Part shown: positions 7,443 through 17,300 of the stretch, in pieces
How positions within the stretch are numbered: position 1 is the first letter of the stretch
How the letters are laid out: each line of letters starts with the position of its first letter
Assembly: GCA_030430845.1 (NCBI GenBank)
Contig: JAUIKE010000066.1
Coordinates: 1 to 39,598, forward strand
Reading direction: 5' to 3'
Length of the DNA stretch: 39,598 bases
Origin: Bacteroidia bacterium
GTDB lineage: Bacteria > Bacteroidota > Bacteroidia > Chitinophagales > Saprospiraceae
Position numbers and translations under genes: made by a program
Notes under the pieces: generated by a model
Databases searched by the model: none
Told to the model about the DNA's origin: nothing
Seen by the model: only the letters and a program-made list of their open reading frames with translations

Positions 7443-8567
7443 ATGAAAAATAACACCTTACTTTTTATTCTATTATTGGCCCTGGGCCAGGTATCGATCA
7501 TAAAGGCACAATATGCCACTGTAAATTTTGATTTAGAGAAGAATTATTTTAATGAAGGACAGCCGCTTCCGGCTGAGAAGAACTTAATGTTTACCGGTAT
7601 TATTCCAGAAGGTGTTAGTAGGATTGAGATCGATATTTTTGCCGGCAAAAAGGTCGATTATACGGCTATCTGGAAAAAGGCCTTTGCCAGTGATAATACG
7701 AATAATTTTAACCTGGCGGTCAATTACAAATTAAGGGCATCTGATCAATATGACTTTAGGGTTGGATTTTTCCAAAATATGTCCTTCGAGCAGACTAATG
7801 ACCTGAGAGAACAGCTTACCGAGCAAGTAGCTGGTTATCTGGTGGCCGGCGTCAAACGTTCCGGCCAAGCGGTAGAGCTTGCCGAAAGAACTACCAAAAT
7901 GATGCAGCGGGCCAATGAAATGATGGAAACAGGCCTGGTAGGGTACCGACGTTCGGATGATGCCGGCTTCCCTGGCTTTTCAAATGCCGTTTCCCAGCAA
8001 TTGCAGGCCTATGATAAGGTTAAAATGGACAGCTTGTCCTTTGAACGGGTTGGCGGATCGCTGTATGAAAAAGTCAAGGTGGAAATTGATCAGTACATTA
8101 AAGGCGACTGGTCCAAATTATTGTTTAGCCGCTTTATTGATGACTATGAAACAGAGCAGAAACGACGTTCCTTATCCATCAATGTAGGCTACGGAGGTGT
8201 GCATCTTTCCGGAGATCTGGATGAATTTAATTATTCGGATGGGCCCTATATTGGTTTGTTGTTACCTATAAGCTCCAGTATTCGGGCGCCCAAGTTTTTC
8301 CAGAATACTTCACTGAACCTGGGCGTTTATCTGTCAAAAATAGGGGAAGTAGATAATAATGCCTATTCCGGCTTTGTGATTGATCAGCCGCTGTTTGCGG
8401 GACTCAACTTCAAGTTGTTCCAGTTTATCGGTCTGGATGCCGGAGCTACTCTTTTAGAACAGAGAAGAATAGGAGGTGGCCTGGACGGGGATAATCAGAA
8501 CATACTTGTTCGCCCATATGTAGGCCTTAGTGCCCGTTTTGATATATCTATCGGCCTGGGAAAATAA
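7443..8567 (+). CDS. Secreted protein of unknown function, possible C-terminal beta-barrel
   Basis: A 374-residue protein with a clear signal peptide (about residues 1-22, ending SIIKAQ). No family is recognised. Residues 25-235 are a soluble region with an amphipathic helical stretch (about 120-160: EQVAGYLVAGVKRSGQAVEL). From about residue 243 the sequence alternates polar and hydrophobic residues with glycines (SINVGYGGVHLSG, TSLNLGVYLSKIG, PYVGLSARFDISIGLGK), as in outer-membrane beta-strands, so an outer-membrane or periplasmic location is inferred. It is followed 117 bp later by another secreted protein on the same strand; the two may be co-transcribed and interact. Confidence 0.7.
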   Translation: MKNNTLLFILLLALGQVSIIKAQYATVNFDLEKNYFNEGQPLPAEKNLMFTGIIPEGVSRIEIDIFAGKKVDYTAIWKKAFASDNTNNFNLAVNYKLRASDQYDFRVGFFQNMSFEQTNDLREQLTEQVAGYLVAGVKRSGQAVELAERTTKMMQRANEMMETGLVGYRRSDDAGFPGFSNAVSQQLQAYDKVKMDSLSFERVGGSLYEKVKVEIDQYIKGDWSKLLFSRFIDDYETEQKRRSLSINVGYGGVHLSGDLDEFNYSDGPYIGLLLPISSSIRAPKFFQNTSLNLGVYLSKIGEVDNNAYSGFVIDQPLFAGLNFKLFQFIGLDAGATLLEQRRIGGGLDGDNQNILVRPYVGLSARFDISIGLGK

Positions 8568-8684
8568 AAGGAATGGGAGAAAATCATTGAAACTGAAACA
8601 CAAAAAAAGTATCTTTTGAAAGGTTTCAACGTCCAAAAGACTGAAATCGAGTTTTTGGACCTCAAATATTAAAAACTTATAGAC

Positions 8685-9365
8685 ATGAAAAAGTTAGTGA
8701 TTCTATTCCTTTTTGCCTTCGCCCTAAGCCACTTGACAGCTCAGGAGCAGCTTCGCGTAATGGAAGCCCCCAAGACCATGAGTGAAGGTATCAATAACTC
8801 CCTTGTTATAGATCTATGGAATGTAGATGCTAAAACAGTGGAAAAAGAATGGAAAAGTTATACCCGACAATTTAAAGGAAAAACCAAGCGGGAAAAAAAG
8901 ATGAAGCATTGGTTTACGGATGATGCCAAAATCAAAACCATCAGTGCCAATACCGTTGATATTTACGCTTGGTTTGAAGAGAATAAGAAAAACAAGGTGA
9001 CTACGGCCACTTTCTGGTTTAATCTGGGAGGAGCGTATGTTTCTTCACAATTAGATCCTGCCCAGTACGGGGCTGCAGTTAAATTCCTACTGGACTTTAA
9101 AAACAGCCTGGACCTCGTAGAGGCGGAGGATGAACTGGGCCTTCAGGAAAAGCTGCTTAAAGATTTAGAAAAAGATCTGACTAATCTGGAAAAAGACAAT
9201 AAGGATTATCATAAAAAGATCGAAGACGCTCAAAAGCTGATTGCAGAAATGGAACAAAAGATCCAGAAAAACCTGCAAGATCAGGAGTCCAAAAAAGTCG
9301 AGATCGATACACAGCGGAAAATGGTGGAAAATGCCAAGAAGAAAGTGAAGGTGATTAGTAATTAA
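8685..9365 (+). CDS. Secreted coiled-coil protein of unknown function
   Basis: A 226-residue protein with a signal peptide (about residues 1-19, cleavage near HLTAQ). The first half (20-135) is a globular domain of unknown type, rich in lysine and aromatics (KHWFTDDAKIKT, YAWFEENKKNK). The second half (about 135-225) is a long charged helix with heptad spacing (EKLLKDLEKDLTNLEKDNKD..., KKIEDAQKLIAEMEQKIQK), which predicts a coiled coil. It shares strand and a short gap with the preceding secreted gene and ends at a strong bidirectional hairpin, so the pair probably forms one transcription unit. Function cannot be assigned. Confidence 0.7.
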   Translation: MKKLVILFLFAFALSHLTAQEQLRVMEAPKTMSEGINNSLVIDLWNVDAKTVEKEWKSYTRQFKGKTKREKKMKHWFTDDAKIKTISANTVDIYAWFEENKKNKVTTATFWFNLGGAYVSSQLDPAQYGAAVKFLLDFKNSLDLVEAEDELGLQEKLLKDLEKDLTNLEKDNKDYHKKIEDAQKLIAEMEQKIQKNLQDQESKKVEIDTQRKMVENAKKKVKVISN

Positions 9366-9368
9366 TTG

Positions 9369-9402
9369 ATAAGGGCTAGCGGCAACAGCCGCTAGCCCTT
9401 AT
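9369..9402. terminator. Bidirectional terminator between convergent genes
   Basis: Perfect 15-bp GC-rich arms (9369-9383 and 9388-9402) with an AACA loop and A/T flanks. It sits 3 bp after the stop of the secreted coiled-coil gene and 5 bp after the stop of the opposing permease gene, so it probably ends both transcripts. Confidence 0.85.
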
Positions 9403-9407
9403 AATAA

Positions 9408-11843
9408 TTATTCATTGCGCAGAGACTTCACCGGGTCGGCCAGGGCTGCCTTGATACTTTGAAAACTAACGGTAGCAAAGGCGATGAAAATAACCAGCAC
9501 ACCCGCCAGCAGAAATACCCACCAATTAATATCGATCCGATACACAAAATTATCCAGCCAGCGATTCATTAGCCACCAGGCAATCGGAGAGGCTATGATC
9601 AGAGCCAATATCACTAATTTTAAAAAGTCTTTGGACAATAAGCCCAGTATGCCTGCCAGAGAAGCGCCCAGTACCTTTCGGATGCCGATTTCCTTCACTC
9701 GCTGATTGGCTGCATGTGTTGCCAGGCCGAATAGGCCCAAACAGGAAATTAGGATCGCCAGCAAACCAAAAGCTTTACAGGTAGCTGCCAGGCGGTTGTC
9801 GTTTTCATAAAATTGAGTAATATTCTGATCCAGAAAATCGCCGTTGAATACTTGTTCAGGAAGTACATCGTCAAATGCTTTTTTAATTTCAGCTGTTGTG
9901 CCGGAGAGGTCGCCCGGCCGGATCTTGACTCCCGCGTCCCAATAATAGTCTTTTCGGGTGGCCATCATTAAGGGTAAATGCTCCTGACGCAAAGAGTGTG
10001 TATGGAAGTCTTTTACTACCCCGACTATCCGCAAATGACGACTGCTTCCCAACCTGATCGGCTCATTGATCACTTCTTCCGGGCTTTGTACTCCTAGTTT
10101 CCTCAAAAGCGTCTCATTGACCACGGCTTCTCTCATGGTATCCGAAGGGGTTAGCCATCTGCCGGCAGTTAGTTCAAGGCCATAAGTTTTCTGATAATCT
10201 GCATCTGTGAATTTAAGGGTAATGCCATAGTCTTCATCTTCCGGACGACTGCTATATCTAAAGTTGGAGGCCCAGGTATTCCCCGAAAAAGGTTGATCAC
10301 TGTTGAAGCTGACGGCTTCCACACTTGGGATATTCAGCAGGTTTTGTTTGAGGGCGGATTGCCTGGAGATTGTCGTGCTATCCGAATTGAAAGAAAAAGT
10401 ATACACGAGTTGGTCGTCAAATCCGAGATCTCTGTTGCGGATGAAATCCAATTGTAAAATAGTGATAACGGCTCCGATGATGAGGCCCTGGGCAATTACA
10501 AATTGCAGCACGACGAGCGACTTGCGGATGGCTGCTCCACCCCAGGTATTATTATCTGCCTTGCTTTTCAGGGCCCGTACAGGCTTGAAATTGGACAGAG
10601 CGAAGGACGGATACAGCCCCGCTAATAAAGTGATGATGACCGTTATACCGGCTAAGAACCCCCAGACGATAGGACGGGAAAGGAAGGGGAGGTCTGCCGG
10701 CACATCAGATATGTGGCTTAGCAACGGCCTGGATAAAGTCGCCAATAGCGTTCCTAAAAGAATAGCCAGGCCGACGATTAAGCCGGTTTCACTCATAAAC
10801 TGACCGATGAGCTGCCTGCGACTGCTACCCAGTGTTTTTCGTACGCCTACTTCCTTGGCCCGCAAGGAAGCTTGTGCAGTGGCCAGGTTGATAAAGTTAA
10901 AACAAGCCATAATGAGAATAAGGATGCCGATGGCTCCCAGTATTCTAAGGCGACTTATAGCCGTTCGGTGATGGCCGGAATGCCCCAGATCTTCGTTGTA
11001 ATGAAGATCCGATAAAGGTTGTAGCATATGGAAGCGGCTTTGCTTGCCAGTCCGCTGGCTGTATTGCTCTTTTCCTACGGTAGCCAGTAGAGCGTTGGCA
11101 TTATCTATCTGATCGGGGCTGGTCAGTAAGGCATACACCTGATCATTGGAGCTGCAACTTCCCCAATCTTCTGAATTGTGGAAAAAGTAATCAGCATAGG
11201 TGTTCAGAGTACTGTAGGAAATTAAATAAGGATAATTAAAATCGACATTATCGGGAAGGTCCGCGACAACACCTTTCACAGTGATTGGAATTAGGTTGTC
11301 AATTAAAATAGCCTGGTCCATGGCAGCCTCCCAGTTGTCAAACAGCCTTTCGGCCCAGGACTGGGTCAGGACAATGGTATTGGGCTGATCCAGGGCAGTA
11401 GTAGATTCGCCTGCCAGCCAATCGAGCTGAAAAACCTCAAAGAAATCGGGTTCTACGAACATGGCTGTCTGAGCATCTTCTACGGCAAACTTTTTCAGGG
11501 GAGCCCCTCCATTCGGATTTGGAACGGTGAGATTGGCCCACATCTCCTTGATCCGACTCATGGCCGCAAACTGACTGACCACATTTTCCATAGCATCCAT
11601 AGACGGAACGGGGGTGCAAACGGTGTATTCTAATACTCCTTCCGGCGTGGTCCTTTCTGAATATACTCTTACGATCCGATCATAGTTCTCAAAACTTTTA
11701 TTAAAGCTGAGCTCATAATCTACCATTCTAAAAATGAGCAGGGCGGCTGCAATTCCGACGGTGAGGCCCACTACATTGATAATGGTGTAGATCTTGTTTT
11801 TGCGAAGTGAACGTAAGGCGATTTTGAGGTTGTTTTTGAACAT
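9408..11843 (-). CDS. ABC transporter permease, FtsX/MacB family
   Basis: An 811-residue permease with the N-terminus MFKNNLKIALRSLRKNKIYTI, standard for the large Bacteroidota FtsX-like proteins. The reading frame extends 40 codons further upstream, but the ATG at 11843 fits the family. It has a first membrane helix (about 20-40), a MacB-type periplasmic domain (about 50-250), three helices around 290-400, a linker helix near 430-450, a second periplasmic domain, and a C-terminal FtsX block with SCLGLFGLATHAANQRVKEIGIRKVLGAS. LRAKEVGVRKTLGSSRRQ is the matching first coupling segment. These permeases pair with MacB/LolD-type ATPases to move peptides, lipoproteins or signals across the envelope. 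No ATPase gene is adjacent. Confidence 0.93.
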   Translation of the reverse strand: MFKNNLKIALRSLRKNKIYTIINVVGLTVGIAAALLIFRMVDYELSFNKSFENYDRIVRVYSERTTPEGVLEYTVCTPVPSMDAMENVVSQFAAMSRIKEMWANLTVPNPNGGAPLKKFAVEDAQTAMFVEPDFFEVFQLDWLAGESTTALDQPNTIVLTQSWAERLFDNWEAAMDQAILIDNLIPITVKGVVADLPDNVDFNYPYLISYSTLNTYADYFFHNSEDWGSCSSNDQVYALLTSPDQIDNANALLATVGKEQYSQRTGKQSRFHMLQPLSDLHYNEDLGHSGHHRTAISRLRILGAIGILILIMACFNFINLATAQASLRAKEVGVRKTLGSSRRQLIGQFMSETGLIVGLAILLGTLLATLSRPLLSHISDVPADLPFLSRPIVWGFLAGITVIITLLAGLYPSFALSNFKPVRALKSKADNNTWGGAAIRKSLVVLQFVIAQGLIIGAVITILQLDFIRNRDLGFDDQLVYTFSFNSDSTTISRQSALKQNLLNIPSVEAVSFNSDQPFSGNTWASNFRYSSRPEDEDYGITLKFTDADYQKTYGLELTAGRWLTPSDTMREAVVNETLLRKLGVQSPEEVINEPIRLGSSRHLRIVGVVKDFHTHSLRQEHLPLMMATRKDYYWDAGVKIRPGDLSGTTAEIKKAFDDVLPEQVFNGDFLDQNITQFYENDNRLAATCKAFGLLAILISCLGLFGLATHAANQRVKEIGIRKVLGASLAGILGLLSKDFLKLVILALIIASPIAWWLMNRWLDNFVYRIDINWWVFLLAGVLVIFIAFATVSFQSIKAALADPVKSLRNE

Positions 11844-12018
11844 GGTATAGTGATTTTGGATAAATATAGTAAAGGAGCTTTTTATTCCTTTTGGCGTTAT
11901 GTTTTCAAAAGACCCCTTTTTTAACAAATGGTTGTATTGTTTAGTGCTTGGCAAAAAGTGCATCGCAGCTAATCTTGATTTTTTTATCCTTATTTTGCAT
12001 TTTTAGAAAAAACAGGAA

Positions 12019-12621
12019 ATGAAGATTACGAGTATAGATCAGCTGGATTTAAATAAAAAATACACTTACGCAGATTATTTGACCTGGCAGTTTGAAGAAA
12101 TGGTGGAACTGATCAGAGGAAAAGTCTTTCGAATGTCGCCAGCGCCGGGAGCATACCATCAAGAGATCTCAGGTAATTTGTATGGAATAATCTGGACCTT
12201 TCTTAAAGGGAAATCGTGTAAAGCCTTCCCTGCTCCTTTTGATGTAGTTTTACCTCTTCCGGACAATCAGCAATCAAATGATAAGATAACTACTGTGGTT
12301 CAGCCTGATATTTGTGTTTTATGTGACCTTTCCAACATAATAGACGGGAAATGTAAAGGAGCTCCTGACTGGGTAATTGAAATTCTATCAAAAAGTACGG
12401 CTAATAAAGACCTGACAGAAAAGTTTGTCCTATATCAAAGTGCCGGTGTGAAAGAATATTGGATCGTTCATCCTCATGAGGGCACTATATTGCCCTATCG
12501 CCTGGATGAATCCGGGGAGTATCAGCTCGTTCGGAAAACACCTTATGTCTCTGGTGAAAAAGTGCCGGTAGGCGTATTCGAAGGATTTGAAATTATCGTT
12601 CAAGAGGTTTTTGGAGAGTAA
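12019..12621 (+). CDS. Uma2 family protein (DUF820, putative endonuclease fold)
   Basis: A 200-residue Uma2 protein (PF05685). The family has a PD-(D/E)xK nuclease-like core and is strongly amplified in cyanobacteria and some Saprospiraceae-type bacteria; its biological role is not established. Visible landmarks are YLTWQFEEMVELIRGKVFRMSPAPGAYHQEISGNLY near the N-terminus, then VVQPDICVLCD, and GAPDWVIEILSKSTANKDLTEK with the acidic and lysine residues of the core, followed by YQSAGVKEYWIVHPHEGTI. No obvious antitoxin or restriction partner lies beside it. It ends at a long hairpin. Confidence 0.9.
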   Translation: MKITSIDQLDLNKKYTYADYLTWQFEEMVELIRGKVFRMSPAPGAYHQEISGNLYGIIWTFLKGKSCKAFPAPFDVVLPLPDNQQSNDKITTVVQPDICVLCDLSNIIDGKCKGAPDWVIEILSKSTANKDLTEKFVLYQSAGVKEYWIVHPHEGTILPYRLDESGEYQLVRKTPYVSGEKVPVGVFEGFEIIVQEVFGE

Positions 12622-12630
12622 GAGGTTCTT

Positions 12631-12677
12631 ATAGCGCTTGTGTAAAAAGTCCTTAGGACTTTTTACACAAGCGCTAT
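12631..12677. terminator. Long hairpin after the Uma2 gene
   Basis: Perfect 23-bp arms (12631-12653 and 12655-12677) around a single central T, followed by CTTTTAAATAATTT. It lies 10 bp after the Uma2 stop and 40 bp before the next plus-strand start, so it probably terminates the Uma2 transcript. Confidence 0.75.
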
Positions 12678-12716
12678 CTTTTAAATAATTTCTTATATTC
12701 CCACCAAAAATATTCC

Positions 12717-14315
12717 ATGCGCAACGAGTTCCTCTTTTTTACCGTCATCAGCCTGGCCGCTGTGGTGGGCATTTCTTTTGTTTGGCCGCCCGTCTGGTGG
12801 TTTCTGATCTTGCTGTTACCGATTATTTTACTTGGATTGTATGATATGTACATTTCCAAGCACCCCATTATGCGAAACTTTCCGGTATTTGGGCATGGCC
12901 GATTTTTAATGGAAGAACTCCGCCCGAAGATCTATCAATATTTTATCGAATCGGATACAAATGGGACGCCCATCAGCCGGATTTTCCGTTCGGTCGTGTA
13001 CCAGCGGGCAGATAAAGCCTTAGATACGGCTCCGTTCGGTACTCAGCTGGATGTGTACGATGAAGGCTATGAATGGATGAATCATTCCATTCAGGCGCTG
13101 GATGCCCATCATATGAACCAGCATCCGCGGGTGAAAATTGGCGGAGATGATTGCAAACAGCCCTATGAAGCCAGCGTGTTGAATGTTTCGGCTATGAGTT
13201 TTGGCTCTTTGAGTAAAAACGCAGTCATGGCGTTGAATGGTGGAGCTGCGATTGGTGGTTTCGCTCACAATACCGGGGAGGGAGGCATTAGCCCTTATCA
13301 CGAAAAATTTGGCGGGGACCTCATCTTCCAGTTTGGGACCGGCTACTTTGGCTGCCGGGACGAGAATGGTAACTTTTCCCCCGAACGCTTTAAAGAAAAA
13401 GCGGCTAAAGAGCAGGTGAAAATGATAGAAGTAAAGTTATCGCAGGGAGCCAAGCCGGGCCATGGAGGTATTCTGCCTGCTAAGAAAAATACGCCGGAGA
13501 TTGCCGAGATCCGGCATGTTAAGCCGGGTACTGCTGTACTTTCGCCTCCTTTCCACACGGCCTTTTCCGATCCTATTGGACTGCTAAAGCTTATCCAACA
13601 ACTCAGGGAGCTTTCAGATGGCAAACCGGTCGGCTTCAAACTATGTGTCGGCCGTCGCAGTGAGTTCCTGGCCATTTGCAAGGCGATGGTTCAAACCAGG
13701 ATATTTCCCGACTTTATCTCTGTGGATGGGGGAGAGGGAGGTACCGGAGCGGCCCCGCTGGAGTTTACCAATTCGGTAGGTACACCTTATAAAGAGGGAC
13801 TTGTTTTTGTGTACGACGCCCTGGTAGGTTTTGACCTTAAAAAGCACATCAAGATCATTGCGGCAGGTAAGATCTTCACAGGTTTCCATATATTCAAAGC
13901 ATTTGCACTCGGAGCGGATGCCTGCTACAGCGCTCGGGCGATGATGATGGCGCTGGGCTGTATCCAGGCCCTGGAATGTAATTCAAATACTTGCCCCACG
14001 GGTGTGGCCACTCAAAAGGAGGAATTGGTGAAGGGCCTGCGGGTAAAGGATAAAAAACAAAGCGTAGCCAATTTCCACCACGAGACCATCAAAAGCTTTG
14101 TGGAGCTCATGGCCGCGGCCGGACTGGATCACCCTGACAAGATCAACCGCCATCAGGTGTATCGCCGCATTAGTATGAACCAAAGCAAGAGATATAGTGA
14201 GATATTCCCTTATCTAACAACGGGCTGCTTGTTGGAGGAGAAAACCGTGCCGGAGGCCTGGTTGTTGGATTGGAGGGAGGCGACGGCGGAGACTTTTGTA
14301 TCGTCGATAGTATAA
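12717..14315 (+). CDS. FMN-binding glutamate synthase family protein
   Basis: A 532-residue protein with two N-terminal membrane segments (about residues 5-21 and 25-45) followed by a glutamate-synthase central (FMN) domain. Seen motifs are SAMSFGSLSKNAVMALNGGA, FAHNTGEGGISPYH, EVKLSQGAKPGHGG, DGGEGGTGAAPLEF and a C-x5-C-x4-C pattern at Cys415, Cys421 and Cys426 that matches the 3Fe-4S site of GltB. The glutaminase (GATase) and GXGXG domains of true glutamate synthase are missing. Such stand-alone proteins are widespread, and whether they make glutamate is unproven; related archaeal proteins are alternative synthases. The membrane anchor argues for a quinone- or membrane-linked redox role (inference). 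It ends inside a palindrome shared with the convergent neighbour. Confidence 0.92.
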   Translation: MRNEFLFFTVISLAAVVGISFVWPPVWWFLILLLPIILLGLYDMYISKHPIMRNFPVFGHGRFLMEELRPKIYQYFIESDTNGTPISRIFRSVVYQRADKALDTAPFGTQLDVYDEGYEWMNHSIQALDAHHMNQHPRVKIGGDDCKQPYEASVLNVSAMSFGSLSKNAVMALNGGAAIGGFAHNTGEGGISPYHEKFGGDLIFQFGTGYFGCRDENGNFSPERFKEKAAKEQVKMIEVKLSQGAKPGHGGILPAKKNTPEIAEIRHVKPGTAVLSPPFHTAFSDPIGLLKLIQQLRELSDGKPVGFKLCVGRRSEFLAICKAMVQTRIFPDFISVDGGEGGTGAAPLEFTNSVGTPYKEGLVFVYDALVGFDLKKHIKIIAAGKIFTGFHIFKAFALGADACYSARAMMMALGCIQALECNSNTCPTGVATQKEELVKGLRVKDKKQSVANFHHETIKSFVELMAAAGLDHPDKINRHQVYRRISMNQSKRYSEIFPYLTTGCLLEEKTVPEAWLLDWREATAETFVSSIV

Positions 14316-14367
14316 AAAAGATAAAGGGAAATCCGCTTATTGCGGATTTCCCTTTATCTTTTTTATA
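14311..14367. terminator. Bidirectional terminator overlapping two convergent stop codons
   Basis: Perfect 26-bp arms (14311-14336 and 14342-14367) with a 5-nt loop. The stop codon of the glutamate-synthase-like gene (14313-14315) and that of the opposing giant secreted protein (14363-14365) are both in the stem. The A-run at one foot and T-run at the other suit a terminator working in both directions. Confidence 0.9.
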
Positions 14368-17300
14368 GTTTTATAAATCTTTTTACTACCTGGGAATTTC
14401 CATCCGTCAGTTGCAAATAATACATACCTCGGTTCAATTCGCTGACGTCCAGATTAGAATCTTTTTCAAAAATACCATTCCTTAATAGAGTACCCCTGAT
14501 ATCCAATAAACGGAACTCCAGAGAGGATTGCCTGCTTGTCCATTCGATTTGAAGGCGCTGGGTTACAGGATTAGGGAAAATAGCGATGCTGTTCTCCAAA
14601 CTAACTTCATGAGTATTGGTAAGCTGGCAGGCCTCGTCCGTATCAGGCAGTACGGTCAAATTCAGAACACGAACCGAATCACATCCGCCGGCAGATTGAA
14701 AAACATCCTGATAAGTCCCAGTCTGTGAGTAGCCCTCAAATGAGACATTTGAACAAATACTGGTGTCGATAGTCGTTTCGATGACTGGAATAACCGTCAG
14801 GTTGAGGGTCCGAATGGAATCACAGCCGTTCGCTCCCGTAAATTGATCCTGATATACGCCTGTGGTTGAATAGCCTTCAAAAACTTCTCCTTCACAAATG
14901 GTCGTATTAAGCAGTGCAAACCTGTCTTCCAGTACTGTCAAATTAAGAATACGAATCGAATCACAGCCGTTGGCGGCGGTGAACAGGTCCTGGAAAGTGC
15001 CGGACTCGGAGTATCCTTCGAATGATTCGCCCTGGCAGATGGTAGCGCTGAGGGTTTCTTCTTTGTTTTGGAGGACGGTCAGATTCAGGGTCCGGATGGA
15101 ATCACAGCCGTTAGCGGCGGCGAATTGATCCTGGAAGGTGCCGGAATCAGAGTAACCTTCGAATGATTCGCCCTGGCAGATGGTAGCGCTGAGGGTTTCT
15201 TCCTTGTTTTGGAGGACGGTCAGGTTCAGGGTCCGGATGGAATCACAGCCGTTGGCGGCAGTGAACAGGTCCTGGAAGGTGCCGGACTCGGAGTATCCTT
15301 CGAATGATTCGCCCTGGCAGATGGTAGCGCTGAGGGTTTCTTCCTTGTTTTGGAGGACGGTGAGATTGAGGATACGGATGGAATCACAGCCGTTGGCGGC
15401 GGTGAACAGGTCCTGGAAAGTACCGGAATCGGAGTATCCTTCGAATGATTCGCCCTGGCAGATGATAGCGCTAAGGGTTTCTTCTTTGTTTTGGAGGACG
15501 GTCAGGTTCAGGGTCCGGATGGAGTCGCAGCCGTTAGCAGCGGTGAATTGATCCTGGAAGGTGCCGGACTCGGAATACCCTTCGAATGATTCGCCCTGGC
15601 AGATAGTCACCTCAATGGTACTTGAGAGGTCTGTACATGGGACTGCCTGTAACCATCCAAGATAAAGTTGACCATTCGAGTAAGTAGTATTAACACTAAT
15701 GGATTTGGTCAAAGCAACAGTTGAGATGATTCGGTCTTCTATTCTCAGGATTTCATTTCCATTATTTTCTCCACTAAAATATACTTCCAAAGAATCTTCT
15801 GAAATATTATGAGTAGTGAGGAAGGCTTCTATATCTTCCGGGGCAAAAAACAGACTCAGTCCGCCAGTAGCTACCCCAGCGTTTTCAAAATTTAATTCAT
15901 GATGAACCGGCAGTAAGAAGCCGGTATAGGCTTCATTTTCAAAAGCGGTGGAAGTTCCTTCTTCTCTGATAACTTCAATGGAGGCGCATCCCGGCGGCTC
16001 GTTATTAGCGGGGTTCAGACCGGCCAGTACTCGTTCTCTTTCTGAAAAGAAAAGCACTTCATCATGCTGTCCAACAAATTGCGAAACCTGTGCTGCTTCA
16101 TTCTCGGCCCTGGTTGGTAATAAATTGCCCTGAATTCGGATGTTATCCACGCTCATGGCCAGACCTTGCTGGTCGGTACCCTGACCGTTGTTGGTCCATT
16201 TCCATCCGATCTGGAACGTCCTATCCTTAAGGGAGTCCGGCAGATTGACAAGAGCGGTTTGCACCTCCGCTTGCTCTGCGTACTGAGTAGGCAATGCTAT
16301 CCAATTGAAGGGCTCTGTGGTAGTAGAATATACTACGCTTCCATAATCTTCTCCCGCTTTTCCCCCCGCTTTCCAATCAAACTCCACTTGTAATTGCTCA
16401 TAGTTCTGGGCATTAACTTCACGATACATAATGGATTCTGAAGGCAGGCCCGAATTATATCCACAGGCGTATCGAAATTCGGGGCCGTTATAATACCAGA
16501 TAGATGCGGAGAAAACGTCGATGGGATTGCATATTTCGCCTGCTCTCCACATGTTATATTGGGTTTGGTTTACCTGAAGGTCTCTTATTGGAGGGCTATG
16601 CTTCCAGATTTTATTTATAAAATCGACTCTTTCGATCCAGTTTTCTTCCCAGATAACAGAAGCCGTTGGATTGGTTCTAATTGGGCTTTCATCATCTTCA
16701 ATACGAATGATATAACTTGGCTGACTCAAGGTAATATCATCGCTATTGATACTTAAACTAATACTTAATTGTTCTATGTTTTCAATAACTGCATCGTCGA
16801 ATATTTGCAGGGTAAAAAATTGCCGCAGAGCAGAATCCGGAGAAAAGGTAAGGGTTTGGGTTGGCGGAAGGGCGAAATCTTGACCTTCCGTGCTTGTCGT
16901 TTCGTTTTCATTAACTGCCACTGATACGGTGACCTCTGTGTCAGGTAATTGAGATATTTCAATTGGGATTTTTATTTCAGTTGCATTTCTACATTCAGTC
17001 TCGGTAAAGATGTCACTTTCGCTAATATGTAAAGAATCTTTGGTGAAAAAAGCATAGGTTTGTTCAAAGAACTGTGTATAAAAAATACCTCGCCCATAGG
17101 AAGCTGCGGCAATTCGATTATCTGAAGGCCGGTGAACCAAATGGGTGACTCTGACATTCGGCATCCCGTTTTTGCACTGTTCCCAATGGGTATTAGCGCC
17201 GTCAATATCCTCTGTTACCCAAATACCGAACTCTGTGCCTATCATGGCCTGATCACTATTGCCCGGCATAAATATCACCCAGAAAACAGGGATTTTAGGT

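Noticed and set aside
11844..11963. N-terminal 40-codon extension of the FtsX-type permease
   Set aside because: The extension shows no similarity to the family, whose members begin at the MFKNN-type methionine placed at 11843.
14898..15551. Plus-strand open frames of 76 and 123 codons with repeated peptides
   Set aside because: They are antisense shadows of the coding repeats; the repeated peptide simply mirrors the 141-bp units and resembles no known protein.
14621..15607. Regular repeats that might be taken for a CRISPR array or a tandem satellite
   Set aside because: The 141-bp unit is in frame within one long protein gene, has no unique spacers between identical short repeats, and encodes a coherent 47-residue module.
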